Source: an uncultured Limnohabitans sp.
GTDB taxonomy: Bacteria > Pseudomonadota > Gammaproteobacteria > Burkholderiales > Burkholderiaceae_C
Reading direction: 5' to 3'
Assembly (NCBI RefSeq): GCF_937889215.1
Contig: NZ_CALBEX010000248.1
Location: 1 to 10,127, forward strand
DNA length: 10,127 nucleotides
Under the pieces are notes generated by a model that did not search any database, was not told the origin of the DNA, and worked only from the letters and a program-made list of their open reading frames with translations. Position 1 is the first letter of the stretch, and each line of letters starts with the position of its first letter. Shown here one piece after another: positions 1 to 6,965 of the stretch. The position numbers were made by a program, and so were the translations under genes.

Positions 1-352
1 CCCACAAAGCGATGTGTCCCAGCGTGTGGCCCGGCACGTCGAGCACGTCAAACCGCAAGCCGTGCCAGTCAAAGTGATCGCCTTGCTGAAGACCTTGCGC
101 TTGAACGGGCATTGTCTCCAGCGCAGGCCCCAGAACGCGAATGCCACCAAGGGCGGCCAGTTCAGCCACCCCTCCGGTGTGGTCTGCGTGGTGGTGCGTG
201 ACTAAAATCGTGTCCAGCTGCAAACCAGGGTGCTCGCGCATCCAGGCCAACACTGGCGCACTGTCACCGGGGTCGACCACCAAGGCATGTCGATCGTTGT
301 GCAGCAACCAAATGTAGTTGTCTGCGAAGGCGGGCAAAGCAAAGAGTTTCAT
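1..352 (-). CDS. gloB: Hydroxyacylglutathione hydrolase (glyoxalase II), N-terminal part
   Basis: The product hydrolyses S-D-lactoylglutathione to D-lactate and glutathione, the second step of methylglyoxal detoxification in the cytosol. Translation from the ATG at 352-350 starts [17 protein letters not shown], the usual start of the family. It contains the metallo-beta-lactamase zinc motif THHHADHTGG (residues 52-61; ligands H53, H55, D57, H58) and the further metal site PGHTLGH (H109). Only 117 codons are inside the window; the rest of the gene lies beyond position 1, so the C-terminal glutathione-binding region cannot be checked. AGGA lies 6 bases upstream of the ATG as a ribosome binding site. 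The gene is head to head with the methyltransferase gene, and the two start codons overlap within CATG at 350-353. A gloB-yafS-rnhA neighbourhood is known in E. coli, which supports the call. Confidence 0.95.
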   Translation of the reverse strand, partial: MKLFALPAFADNYIWLLHNDRHALVVDPGDSAPVLAWMREHPGLQLDTILVTHHHADHTGGVAELAALGGIRVLGPALETMPVQAQGLQQGDHFDWHGLRFDVLDVPGHTLGHIALW

Positions 353-1193
353 GGATCATCCTATTATAGAAAACCAGCACCTCGTGCCGACCTGGTTAAC
401 ACCTTTGGGTCAGCCGACAGTTTCTCGCCTGTTGGCCTGGGAGCAAGCCCAGGCCGATGCGTTGCTGGCCGACGTGTTTGGCTACCACGCGGTGCAGCTG
501 GGTTGGCCCGCATTGGAGGCCTTGCGTTGCAACCGCATGCCCCATCGCTGGCAGGCCCACGCCGAGTTTGAATGGCCCGGAATCGCCAAGGGTTTGACCG
601 CGCCCAACGAGGCACCGGCTGCTGCCAGAGCGCCGCATGTGTGCCTGGACAGTCGCGCCTGGCCCTGGCAAGCGGACAGCCTGGACCTGGTGGTGCTGCC
701 CCACACGCTGGAGCAATCGGCCGACCCCCACGCTTGCCTGCGCGAGGTAGAGCGTGTGCTGATCCCGGAAGGGCAGGTGCTGATCACGGGCTTGAATCCG
801 TTCAGCTTTTGGGGTGTGCAGCACGCGCGTCCTTTTCGGTCCAAATCTTCCGGGGGGCCATCCCTGATCGCTTACCCGCGTTTGCGAGACTGGTTGCGTT
901 TGTTAGGCTTTGAGGTGCAGGTCAGCCGGTTCGGGGGGTGGTCACCCGCCATGGGCAGTGAACGCTGGATGCAGCGTTTGCAATGGATGGACACGGTCGG
1001 CGAGCGTTGGGGGCCAATTTTTGGCGGGGTTTATCTGTTGATGGCCACCAAACGGGTGCCCGGGGGGCGTTTGCTGCCGGCGCGCCCATGGCGCACGGTA
1101 CGATCGCCCGCTGCAGCGACCGTGCCCGTGGCCCGGTCCGATACCTCCATCGGCCAGCCCTTGGCCAAGAAAGATGCATTTGACCCACGTTGA
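351..1193 (+). CDS. YafS-like class I SAM-dependent methyltransferase
   Basis: A 280-residue putative methyltransferase of unknown substrate. The middle of the protein carries the second half of a Methyltransf_11-type fold: [16 protein letters not shown] (residues 111-126), then [18 protein letters not shown] (130-147) and NPFSFWG (149-155). This pattern matches E. coli YafS as I remember it. The usual glycine-rich SAM motif I is not evident; [10 protein letters not shown] (44-53) sits where it should be, so the motif is degenerate, as I believe it is in this family. The tail after about residue 235 is low in recognisable features. I chose the ATG at 351 because family similarity begins there and AAAGAG precedes it by 4 bases; an in-frame ATG at 318 would run further into gloB. 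The gene overlaps rnhA by 20 bases, which suggests co-transcription and translational coupling. Function is inferred from fold and gene order only. Confidence 0.85.
   Translation: MDHPIIENQHLVPTWLTPLGQPTVSRLLAWEQAQADALLADVFGYHAVQLGWPALEALRCNRMPHRWQAHAEFEWPGIAKGLTAPNEAPAAARAPHVCLDSRAWPWQADSLDLVVLPHTLEQSADPHACLREVERVLIPEGQVLITGLNPFSFWGVQHARPFRSKSSGGPSLIAYPRLRDWLRLLGFEVQVSRFGGWSPAMGSERWMQRLQWMDTVGERWGPIFGGVYLLMATKRVPGGRLLPARPWRTVRSPAAATVPVARSDTSIGQPLAKKDAFDPR
363..368 (-). promoter_or_regulatory. Possible -10 box for gloB
   Basis: A perfect TATAAT reads leftward 11 bases before the gloB ATG, inside the first codons of the divergent methyltransferase gene. No convincing -35 hexamer is found 16-18 bases further upstream. 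If it is used, transcription would begin only about 4 bases before the ATG and leave out the AGGA sequence, so the message would be almost leaderless. The match may be chance. Confidence 0.3.
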
Positions 1194-1626
1194 AATTCAC
1201 ACCGATGGCGCCTGCAAAGGCAACCCCGGACCTGGCGGTTGGGGTGTTCGCCTGCAGTCGGGCCAGCATGTTCAGGAACTGTTTGGCGGCGAGCTGAACA
1301 CCACCAACAACCGCATGGAAATGATGGCCGTGATTGAAGGCCTGCTGGCACTCAAACGTCCTTGCCAGGTCACGCTTTACCTGGACAGCGAATATGTCCG
1401 CAAAGGCATCACCGAGTGGATCCATGGCTGGAAAGCCCGGGGCTGGCGCACGGCGGCCAAGCAGCCCGTGAAAAATGCCGACTTGTGGCAAAAACTCGAT
1501 GCCGTGGTGTCCTCTTCTGGGCACCAAATCGATTGGCGTTGGGTCAAGGGCCACAACGGCGACCCGGGCAACGAGCGGGCCGATGCGTTGGCCAACCAAG
1601 GCGTGGACAAAGCTTTGGGGCGCTGA
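1174..1626 (+). CDS. rnhA: Ribonuclease HI
   Basis: This endonuclease cuts the RNA strand of RNA:DNA hybrids, removing R-loops and helping clear primers. The 150-residue product is close to the 155 residues of E. coli RNase HI. All catalytic carboxylates are visible: D11 in [17 protein letters not shown]49 in [10 protein letters not shown]71 in LYLDSEYV and D137 in GNERADALA, with the loop histidine at H127 (KGHNGD). A basic protrusion-like stretch ([20 protein letters not shown], residues 82-101) is also present, as in the E. coli enzyme. The start ATG lies 20 bases inside the end of the methyltransferase gene, preceded by the weak ribosome binding site AAGAAAG, so translation is probably coupled. 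dnaQ, the frequent neighbour of rnhA in related genomes, does not follow here; the next gene is moeA on the other strand. Confidence 0.97.
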   Translation: MHLTHVEIHTDGACKGNPGPGGWGVRLQSGQHVQELFGGELNTTNNRMEMMAVIEGLLALKRPCQVTLYLDSEYVRKGITEWIHGWKARGWRTAAKQPVKNADLWQKLDAVVSSSGHQIDWRWVKGHNGDPGNERADALANQGVDKALGR

Positions 1627-1632
1627 GTACCA

Positions 1633-1667
1633 GGCGCGGCTTGCGCCGCATGTGCGGGCGATGCCCG
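1633..1667. terminator. Paired hairpins between convergent rnhA and moeA
   Basis: The 55-base gap between the two stop codons holds two short stems: GGCGC/GCGCC with a 5-base loop (1633-1647) and CGGGC/GCCCG with a 3-base loop (1655-1667). Neither is followed by a T tract on either strand. A bidirectional 3'-end role fits the position but is not proven. Confidence 0.35.
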
Positions 1668-1681
1668 AGTGGCCAATGCGC

Positions 1682-2995
1682 TCAGAGGTGCCCGTCAAAC
1701 ATCATCACATCCACCTCGTCGCCCACCGCCACGTTGCCTTGGGCATGGCCCAGCACGATCAGGCCATTGGCCTGCACCATGGAGCTGAGCACGCCCGAGC
1801 CTTGATTGCCGGTGATGCTGACTTGCAGCTCGCCCGCTGCGTTGGTGCTGACGATGCCGCGCTGGTACTCGGTGCGGCCCGGCTTCTTGCGCAAGGCCTC
1901 GGTGCTTCGGGCTTTGAGCAGCGGCAATGGCTGCGCTTGCCAGCCCATGAGTTGCTGCAGGGCGGGGCGCACAAAGGCGGCAAAAGTCACCATGACCGCC
2001 ACCGGGTTACCGGGCAGGCCAAACAACACGGCCGAGCGATCGCCGCGTTGAATGCGGCCCACCGCCATGGGGCGGCCGGGGCGCATGGCGATGCGCCAAA
2101 ACGCCACGTCGCCCAGCTTTTTCATCATGGCCTTGGTGTGGTCGGCTTCGCCCACGCTCACGCCGCCGCTGGTGACGATGGCGTCGGCCTGTTCTGCCGC
2201 CGCCATGAACGCGTGTTCCAACGCGGCAGGCTCGTCGCGCACCACGCCCATGTCGATCAACTCGCAACCCAGCGCCAGCACCATGCCCGCCACGGTGTAG
2301 CGGTTGCTGTCGTACACCGCGCCTTCGCGGGGCGCTTCGCCCAAGCTCAGGATTTCGTCGCCGGTTGAAAAGTAAGCCACCTTGGGCCTGCGCCAAACGC
2401 TGGCCGTGGGCAGCCCCAAGCTGGCCAACAGGCCGCAGGCGGCGGGGTTCAGGCGGGTGCCTGCGTGCAGGGCGGCTTGCCCAGCCATCAGGTCTTCGCC
2501 GAGCAGACGGCGGTTGTCGCCCGGCTGCAGCAGGCCGGGTGGGAGGTGGACGGTGTCGCCTTCCACTTTTATCAGCTCTTGAGGCGCTACGGTGTCCAAG
2601 CCGGGGGGCATGATGGCCCCGGTCATGATGCGCACACACTCGCCCGAATTCACGTTGCCTTGCCAAGCGGCACCGGCAAACGCGGTGCCCACCACTTTGA
2701 GTGGGGTGGGGCGGTCGCTGCGCAGTTCCGCGCCGCGCAGGGCGTAGCCGTCCATGGCCGAGTTGTCATGCGGCGGCACGCTGATGGGCGAGACCACGTC
2801 TTGCGCCAGGATCCGGCCATGGGCTTGCATCAGGGGCACGGTTTCTTGTTCGCGCACCGGCTGCACCAGCTGGGCCAAAAAGTCGTTCACATGCCGTGCC
2901 GACAGGGCTTGCGGGTCGTAGCCTTGCAGGCGTTCGGCGATCTCGTTCAGTGACAGGGTGGTTGACAAGGGCGTGGTCATGGTCAGCGCGGCCAT
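1682..2995 (-). CDS. moeA: Molybdopterin molybdenumtransferase MoeA
   Basis: MoeA inserts molybdate into adenylylated molybdopterin to give Moco, a late step of cofactor synthesis in the cytosol. Numbered from the ATG at 2995, the 437-residue protein shows the family landmarks in order: PPHDNSAMDGYA (74-85), the MoCF-type segment STGDEILSLG (210-219), TSGGVSVGEADHTK (275-288) and GLPGNPVAVM (326-335), then a C-terminal domain ending near the stop at 1682. Length is a little above the 411 residues of E. coli MoeA because of a longer N-terminus. The start is uncertain: ATG at 2995 and ATG at 2980 are both possible and neither has a good ribosome binding site. I took the longer form, which begins 16 bases after the mobA stop. 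It is the last gene of the moaA-mobA-moeA cluster. The product of the companion gene mog/moaB, which prepares its substrate, is not encoded here. Confidence 0.95.
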   Translation of the reverse strand: MAALTMTTPLSTTLSLNEIAERLQGYDPQALSARHVNDFLAQLVQPVREQETVPLMQAHGRILAQDVVSPISVPPHDNSAMDGYALRGAELRSDRPTPLKVVGTAFAGAAWQGNVNSGECVRIMTGAIMPPGLDTVAPQELIKVEGDTVHLPPGLLQPGDNRRLLGEDLMAGQAALHAGTRLNPAACGLLASLGLPTASVWRRPKVAYFSTGDEILSLGEAPREGAVYDSNRYTVAGMVLALGCELIDMGVVRDEPAALEHAFMAAAEQADAIVTSGGVSVGEADHTKAMMKKLGDVAFWRIAMRPGRPMAVGRIQRGDRSAVLFGLPGNPVAVMVTFAAFVRPALQQLMGWQAQPLPLLKARSTEALRKKPGRTEYQRGIVSTNAAGELQVSITGNQGSGVLSSMVQANGLIVLGHAQGNVAVGDEVDVMMFDGHL

Positions 2996-3011
2996 TGTGT
3001 GGCCAAGGGAT

Positions 3012-3647
3012 TCAGAGGGATTCGAGCTGCAGCAGTTCGGCCAGCGTGTTCGCGTTCGCAAAGGCTTGGGCACTGTCGCCAGGTCCATCGAAGGGCACGA
3101 TGGCGCAGCGGTGCTGCGCCGTCCAAGCATCGATCTTGCGCCCACCGCCTTGAGTGAACTTGACCAGGCTTTCCAGCAGCTCTGTTTTGAGCAGGCAAAA
3201 CACGGGCTGCGGGCGCACCGTGCCGTCGGCCTCGGGCGCGGCGGCCATGGCCACGTCGGTGTCCTGCTCCTGCATGGCCGTGACCAGGCGCTCGAGCAGG
3301 TCGAGTGGAAACAGCGGCGTATCGCACGGCACCGTCAACAGCAAGGGCGTCTCGCAGCGCTCCAGGCCTGTGAGGAAACCGGCCAAAGGCCCGGCGAAAC
3401 CGTCGATGCTGTCGGGCCAGACCGGCACACCCAGCGACTCATAGGCCGAGAGGTTGCGGTTGGCGTTGATCAAAACTTCTTGCAGCGGCAGGCTCTGCAA
3501 TTGCAGGCGCATCAAGGTTTGCAAGGCGAGCGGCATACCGCGAAAATTTTGCAGGCCCTTGTCGATGCCGCCCATGCGCGAGCCGCGCCCGCCTGCGAGG
3601 ATCAAGCCGGTGATGGCGGTGGTGCTGTGCATGTCGAGAGTTGTCAT
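3012..3647 (-). CDS. mobA: Molybdenum cofactor guanylyltransferase MobA
   Basis: MobA transfers GMP from GTP to Moco, forming the molybdopterin guanine dinucleotide cofactor used by DMSO-reductase-family enzymes such as nitrate reductases and formate dehydrogenases. The 211-residue product has the nucleotidyltransferase signature [18 protein letters not shown] (15-32, with K30), the substrate-loop segment [12 protein letters not shown] (79-90), and the metal-binding [10 protein letters not shown] (105-114, D109). Length fits the family (about 190-210). The ATG at 3647 lies 5 bases after the moaA stop; AAAGG sits just 2 bases before it, which is close for a ribosome binding site. A second ATG at 3632 would skip 5 codons and has no better site. 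The tight packing with moaA implies co-transcription. MobA here suggests that the host has at least one enzyme needing the guanine dinucleotide form of Moco; none is encoded in this window. Confidence 0.95.
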   Translation of the reverse strand: MTTLDMHSTTAITGLILAGGRGSRMGGIDKGLQNFRGMPLALQTLMRLQLQSLPLQEVLINANRNLSAYESLGVPVWPDSIDGFAGPLAGFLTGLERCETPLLLTVPCDTPLFPLDLLERLVTAMQEQDTDVAMAAAPEADGTVRPQPVFCLLKTELLESLVKFTQGGGRKIDAWTAQHRCAIVPFDGPGDSAQAFANANTLAELLQLESL

Positions 3648-3652
3648 GGCCT

Positions 3653-4795
3653 TTAACCTCCGATGTAGCTCATTTCCACCCGGCGGCCTGGGCCGCTGGC
3701 GGTGTCCGGCCCGCGCAGGCTGCGCAGCACCGAGTATTGGTCGGTGCGCCCGCGCCAGATGGCGTCCACCGTGGCGGCCAGTGTGGTGTCGCTTTGCGTG
3801 GGGTCCCGCAAGAGCTGGCGCAGGTCGTAGCCCTGGCTGGCAAACAGGCACAGGTACAAACGGCCCTCGGTGGACAGGCGGGCGCGGTTGCAGTCGCCAC
3901 AAAAAGCCTGCGTCACGCTGCTGATCACACCCACCTCGCCCAAAGCCAGGTCGTATTCGCCTTGTGCGTTGGCGTAACCCCAGCGTTCAGCGGTTTCACC
4001 TGGGGCGGCAGCGTCGAGTTGCACCAGCGGCAACTCGGTTTGCAGCAGGCGGATCACCTCGGCGCTGGGCAGCACCTCGTCCATGCACCAGCCATTCGTT
4101 GCGCCCACGTCCATGTATTCAATGAAGCGCAGCACGATGCCTGTGCCCCGGAAGTGTCGGGCCATGGGCAAAATTTCGTGCTCGTTGGTCCCGCGCTTGA
4201 CCACCATGTTGACCTTGATTGGCCCCAGACCTGCGGCCTGGGCCGCTTTGATCCCGGCCAGCACATCGGCCACGGGAAAGTCCACGTCGTTCATTTTTCG
4301 GAAGACCGCGTCGTCCAAGCCGTCCAGGCTCACGGTGACGCGTTGCAGCCCAGCGTCTTTCAGGATTTGGGCTTTGCGCGCCAAGAGTGAGCCGTTGGTG
4401 GTCAGCGTCAAATCGAGCGGTTGGCCGTCGGGCGTGCGCAACGCGGCCAGTTGTTCGATCAGGATTTCGATGTTCTTGCGCAGCAAAGGCTCACCGCCCG
4501 TGAGGCGGATTTTGCGTACGCCTCGACCCACAAAAACAGTGGCGATGCGGGTGATTTCTTCAAAGCTCAGCAGATGGCTGTGCGGCAGGTAGGCGTAGTC
4601 TTTGTCAAAGACTTCCTTGGGCATGCAGTAGCTGCAGCGGAAGTTGCAGCGGTCCGTTACGCTGATGCGCAAATCGGTCAGTGGGCGGCGCAGGCCGTCC
4701 AGCGGCAGGCCGCTCAGGTCTTGCCCCGCAGGCAGCGGGGGCAATGGCAAGCTGGGGTGGCGCTGGTCAACCAGCGGAATGACGCGTTCAGACAT
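3653..4795 (-). CDS. moaA: GTP 3',8-cyclase MoaA (radical SAM)
   Basis: MoaA starts Moco synthesis by converting GTP to 3',8-cyclo-7,8-dihydro-GTP, which MoaC then turns into cyclic pyranopterin monophosphate. The 380-residue protein has the radical-SAM cluster motif [10 protein letters not shown] (C50, C54, C57), the SAM-binding TGGEPLLR, and the second, substrate-binding 4Fe-4S motif [19 protein letters not shown] (C299, C302, C316). It ends in SYIGG, the conserved C-terminal GG needed for activity in the family. The N-terminus is extended by a proline- and leucine-rich stretch (14-32) ahead of the barrel. I chose the ATG at 4795 ([11 protein letters not shown]); an upstream in-frame ATG at 4831 adds 12 atypical residues. 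Neither has a clear Shine-Dalgarno sequence. It is the first gene of the moaA-mobA-moeA cluster, so the operon promoter should lie in 4796-4872 or within the repeat array beyond. No clear -35/-10 pair was seen. Confidence 0.97.
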   Translation of the reverse strand: MSERVIPLVDQRHPSLPLPPLPAGQDLSGLPLDGLRRPLTDLRISVTDRCNFRCSYCMPKEVFDKDYAYLPHSHLLSFEEITRIATVFVGRGVRKIRLTGGEPLLRKNIEILIEQLAALRTPDGQPLDLTLTTNGSLLARKAQILKDAGLQRVTVSLDGLDDAVFRKMNDVDFPVADVLAGIKAAQAAGLGPIKVNMVVKRGTNEHEILPMARHFRGTGIVLRFIEYMDVGATNGWCMDEVLPSAEVIRLLQTELPLVQLDAAAPGETAERWGYANAQGEYDLALGEVGVISSVTQAFCGDCNRARLSTEGRLYLCLFASQGYDLRQLLRDPTQSDTTLAATVDAIWRGRTDQYSVLRSLRGPDTASGPGRRVEMSYIGG

Positions 4796-4872
4796 GGGGG
4801 GTGATTGTGCCCGAGCCGCTGGCCCCTTCATCCGGCATGGTCAAGCATCAACAAGGGCCTTTCAAGCGCGCC

Positions 4873-4899
4873 TGTCGGGCCTATAAAGCCACGACCGTC
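4873..4899 (+). repeat. Degenerate outer arm at the moaA side of the array
   Basis: This stretch resembles the right arm of the 123-bp units: TGTCGGGCCTATAAAGCCAC aligns with TGTCGGACCCTAAAGGCCGC. It is followed by a spacer-like sequence ending in GGTATTTGTAGG, as between the intact units. It looks like the decayed right end of a lost unit. Confidence 0.6.
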
Positions 4900-4914
4900 G
4901 GGGAAGTCGGTATT

Positions 4915-5021
4915 TGTAGGTCGGCGCCTTCAGGTCCGACAAGGCGTTCGTGGACCGTGGCCGGTTGAAAACTGGCGCTGCGCGAATGCCCAAATGTCGG
5001 ACCCTAAAGGCCGCGACCTAC
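4915..5021 (+). repeat. Palindromic repeat unit 1 (107 bp)
   Basis: The left arm at 4915-4941 starts TGTAGGTCGGCGCCTTCAGG; the right arm at 4995-5021 starts TGTCGGACCCTAAAGGCCGC. The reverse complement of the right arm matches the left arm except for three substitutions and one extra base. Pairing continues inward with GGCGTTCG against CGAATGCC (one G-T wobble), and an apical stem GCCGGTT-GAA-AACTGGC occupies the centre. The whole unit can therefore fold as one long imperfect hairpin on either strand. This resembles REP/BIME or MITE-type elements. It holds no plausible gene. Confidence 0.85.
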
Positions 5022-5037
5022 GTGGGATTGCGGTATT

Positions 5038-5144
5038 TGTAGGTCGGCGCCTTCAGGTCCGACAAGGCGTTCGTGGACCGTAGCCGGTTGAAAACTGGCG
5101 CTGCGCGAAAGCCCAAATGTCGGACCCTAAAGGCCGCGACCTAC
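5038..5144 (+). repeat. Palindromic repeat unit 2 (107 bp)
   Basis: This copy starts exactly 123 bp after unit 1 and differs from it at only two positions in 107 (TGG to TAG near the centre, AATGCC to AAAGCC in the inner stem). Left arm 5038-5064, right arm 5118-5144. It is separated from unit 1 by 16 bp (5022-5037), which are themselves conserved between units. The near identity implies recent tandem duplication. Confidence 0.85.
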
Positions 5145-5160
5145 GGGGGATTGCAGTATT

Positions 5161-5267
5161 CGTAGGTCGGCGCCTTCAGGTCCGACAAGGCGTTCGTGGA
5201 CCATGGGCTGTTGAAAAATGGGGCCGCACGAATGCCCAAATGTCGAACCCTAAAGGCCACGACCTAC
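5161..5267 (+). repeat. Palindromic repeat unit 3 (107 bp, partly decayed)
   Basis: This copy starts 123 bp after unit 2. Its left arm (5161-5187) differs only in the first base and its right arm (5241-5267) at two bases. The centre carries about seven changes that break four of the seven base pairs of the apical stem without compensation. That pattern points to an older copy decaying free of selection on the apical hairpin. Confidence 0.8.
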
Positions 5268-5272
5268 GGGGA

Positions 5273-5299
5273 TGTCTGGCCCTCAAAGACCATGACCTG
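5273..5299 (+). repeat. Degenerate extra right arm at the dehydrogenase side
   Basis: TGTCTGGCCCTCAAAGACCA followed by TGACCTG aligns with the right arm of the units (TGTCGGACCCTAAAGGCCGC and GACCTAC) with several mismatches. It lies 5 bp beyond unit 3 with no left arm between, so the array ends in two right arms in a row. The dehydrogenase stop codon is 26 bp further on. Confidence 0.55.
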
Positions 5300-5324
5300 C
5301 GGCAATCAAGGCTGCTTGGTGGCC

Positions 5325-6758
5325 TTAGCCGTGGTGGATGGCCACCGTTTTGAGGGTCGTGAAGCCCAGCAGTGCTTCAAACCCTTTTTCGCGGCCATAG
5401 CCCGAGGATTTGACGCCGCCAAAGGGCAACTCCACCCCGCCGCCTGCACCGTAGTTGTTGATGAACACCTGCCCGCTGCGCACGCGTTTGGCCATGCGAA
5501 ATTGGCGTCCGCCGTCGCGTGTCCAGATACCGGCCACCAAGCCAAACTCAGTAGCGTTGGCCAATTCGACCGCGTGGTCTTCGTCTTTGAAGGACATGGC
5601 CGACAGCACCGGGCCAAACACTTCTTCTTGGGCCAGGCGGTGCATCACCGGTACGTCGCGCAACAAGGTGGGGGCTTGGTAAAAGCCGCCCGCAGGCACG
5701 CCCGCAGCGATTTTCCCTTGCGCCACGGTGACGATGCCGTCCGCTTTGGCCTGGTCCAAAAAGCCGGTGACCCGCTCCAACTGGCTGGCGCGGATCAGCG
5801 GGCCCAAGTCCAAGTTCATGGCGGCCGAGCCCACTTGCAGGCGGCCAAAGGCCTCGCCCAAGCGCTTCAAAAGTGGCTCGTAGATGCCTTGCTGGATCAG
5901 CACCCGAGAGCCGGCGCTGCAAGTCTGCCCCGAGTTCTGCACGATGGCGTTGACCACCACCGGAATGGCCGCGTCCAGGTCGGCGTCGTCAAAAATGATT
6001 TGGGGGCTTTTGCCACCCAGCTCCAGCGTGACCGGGCAATGCCGCTCAGCCGCCACTTGCTGGATGAGCGTGCCTACGCGCGGGCTGCCGGTGAAGCTGA
6101 TGTGGTCAATGCCAGGGTGACGCGCCAGCGCATCGCCCACTTCGTGGCCGTAACCGGTCACGATGTTCAAGGCTCCGGGCGGAAAGCCCACCTCGGCTGC
6201 CAGCTGCGCCACGCGGATCAGGCTCAGGCACGCGTCTTCGGCGGGCTTGACCACGCAGGCGTTGCCCGCTGCCAGTGCGCCGCCCACGCTGCGCCCAAAA
6301 ATCTGCATCGGGTAGTTCCAGGGGATCACATGGCCCGTGACCCCATGCGGCTCGCGCCAGGTCAAGACACTGTAGCCATTTTGGTAGGGCAGGGTCTCGC
6401 CGTGCAGCTTGTCGCAAGACCCAGCGTAAAACTCGAAATACCGCGCTAGCGCCACCGCGTCGGCTGCGGCCTGCTTGGTGGGTTTGCCGCAATCGCGTTG
6501 CTCCAACGCCGCCAGTTCGTCAGCGTGTTCAGCCACTTTTCGCGACAAGGCCATCAGTAAACGCCCGCGCTCCACGGCGGTCAGCCGACCCCAAGGGCCG
6601 TTGAAAGCGGTCCGTGCCGCTTGCACCGCTTGGTCGATGTCGGCCGCTTGGCTGCGCGGAATTTGCTCGAACACCTGACCGTCAGACGGGTCGAGCACGT
6701 CGATGGTTTGGCCGGCCAGGGCAGGGGTGGATTGGTTGGCGATGAAATTGTGTTGCAT
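5325..6758 (-). CDS. NAD(P)+-dependent aldehyde dehydrogenase
   Basis: A complete 477-residue ALDH-superfamily enzyme that oxidises an aldehyde to its carboxylate. Visible landmarks: VIPWNYPMQ with the catalytic Asn148, VVKPAE with the cofactor-binding Lys171, ISFTGSPRVG (220-229) in the Rossmann region, LELGGKSPQ with the general base Glu246, SGQTCSAGSRV with the nucleophile Cys280, EEVFGPVL, and the C-terminal INNYGAGGGVELPFGGVKSSG. The overall style resembles betaine-aldehyde or gamma-aminobutyraldehyde-type ALDHs, but the substrate cannot be read from sequence. I chose the ATG at 6758, which begins MQHNFIANQ; the open frame continues upstream to 6893 but that extension looks non-coding. 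A GC-rich hairpin abuts the start codon (see 6758-6777). No partner gene lies beside it: the repeat array follows its 3' end and ppa is divergent. No T-tract terminator follows the stop. Confidence 0.92.
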   Translation of the reverse strand: MQHNFIANQSTPALAGQTIDVLDPSDGQVFEQIPRSQAADIDQAVQAARTAFNGPWGRLTAVERGRLLMALSRKVAEHADELAALEQRDCGKPTKQAAADAVALARYFEFYAGSCDKLHGETLPYQNGYSVLTWREPHGVTGHVIPWNYPMQIFGRSVGGALAAGNACVVKPAEDACLSLIRVAQLAAEVGFPPGALNIVTGYGHEVGDALARHPGIDHISFTGSPRVGTLIQQVAAERHCPVTLELGGKSPQIIFDDADLDAAIPVVVNAIVQNSGQTCSAGSRVLIQQGIYEPLLKRLGEAFGRLQVGSAAMNLDLGPLIRASQLERVTGFLDQAKADGIVTVAQGKIAAGVPAGGFYQAPTLLRDVPVMHRLAQEEVFGPVLSAMSFKDEDHAVELANATEFGLVAGIWTRDGGRQFRMAKRVRSGQVFINNYGAGGGVELPFGGVKSSGYGREKGFEALLGFTTLKTVAIHHG

Positions 6759-6777
6759 GCCGCCATTGTCGGCGGCA
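6758..6777 (-). promoter_or_regulatory. Inverted repeat abutting the aldehyde dehydrogenase start codon
   Basis: Reading leftward, the message would be GCCGCC-GACAAT-GGCGGC immediately followed by ATG. That is a perfect 6-bp GC stem with a 6-base loop, extended to 7 bp if the A of the start codon pairs. Its 3' arm takes the place of the ribosome binding site; the only SD-like sequence (GGCGG) is inside it. It could act as an RNA structure limiting translation or as a DNA operator. The inverted repeat is seen directly; its role is inference. Confidence 0.5.
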
Positions 6778-6965
6778 CCACCGCCTTGGAAATCACGCAC
6801 GAGACAGTGCCTGTGCCTAGGTCTGGGCCCTGGGCTGAGAAGGCATGCGTGACCCGCTTGACTGCAGCCGCCTGGCCCGCCCAACAAGCGCAAGCCCTGT
6901 GAAAGTAAAATCGGGGTTAATCCCTAGGTTTTTTCGATTCCTCTCAACTTTTACAAGCAGACACC

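Noticed and set aside
1475..2368. Long plus-strand open frames opposite moeA, and similar long frames opposite mobA, moaA and the aldehyde dehydrogenase
   Set aside because: They are antisense shadows caused by high GC and third-position bias. The translations are rich in His, Ala, Gln and Arg, resemble no family, and the opposite strand has full-length recognised enzymes.
4915..5267. CRISPR array
   Set aside because: The whole 123-bp unit, including the parts between arms, is conserved; there are no unique spacers and the unit is far too long. No cas genes are nearby.
4805..5353. An open frame on the plus strand through the array encoding a 41-residue periodic peptide (VFVGRRLQVRQGVRGPW...)
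   Set aside because: The 123-bp period is a multiple of three, so any open frame repeats itself. Unit 2 carries a TAG in this frame, there is no ribosome binding site, and changes between units follow the palindrome rather than codon positions.
6759..6893. N-terminal extension of the aldehyde dehydrogenase by 45 codons
   Set aside because: The translation (MRLLGGPGGCSQAG...) is low-complexity and unlike ALDH N-termini, and it would place the start far into the divergent promoter region of ppa.
6858..6911. TTGACT (6858) with TAAAAT (6906) as a ppa promoter
   Set aside because: The two hexamers are 42 bases apart, far beyond the 16-18 needed, so they cannot form one sigma-70 promoter. TAAAAT alone is only a weak candidate.
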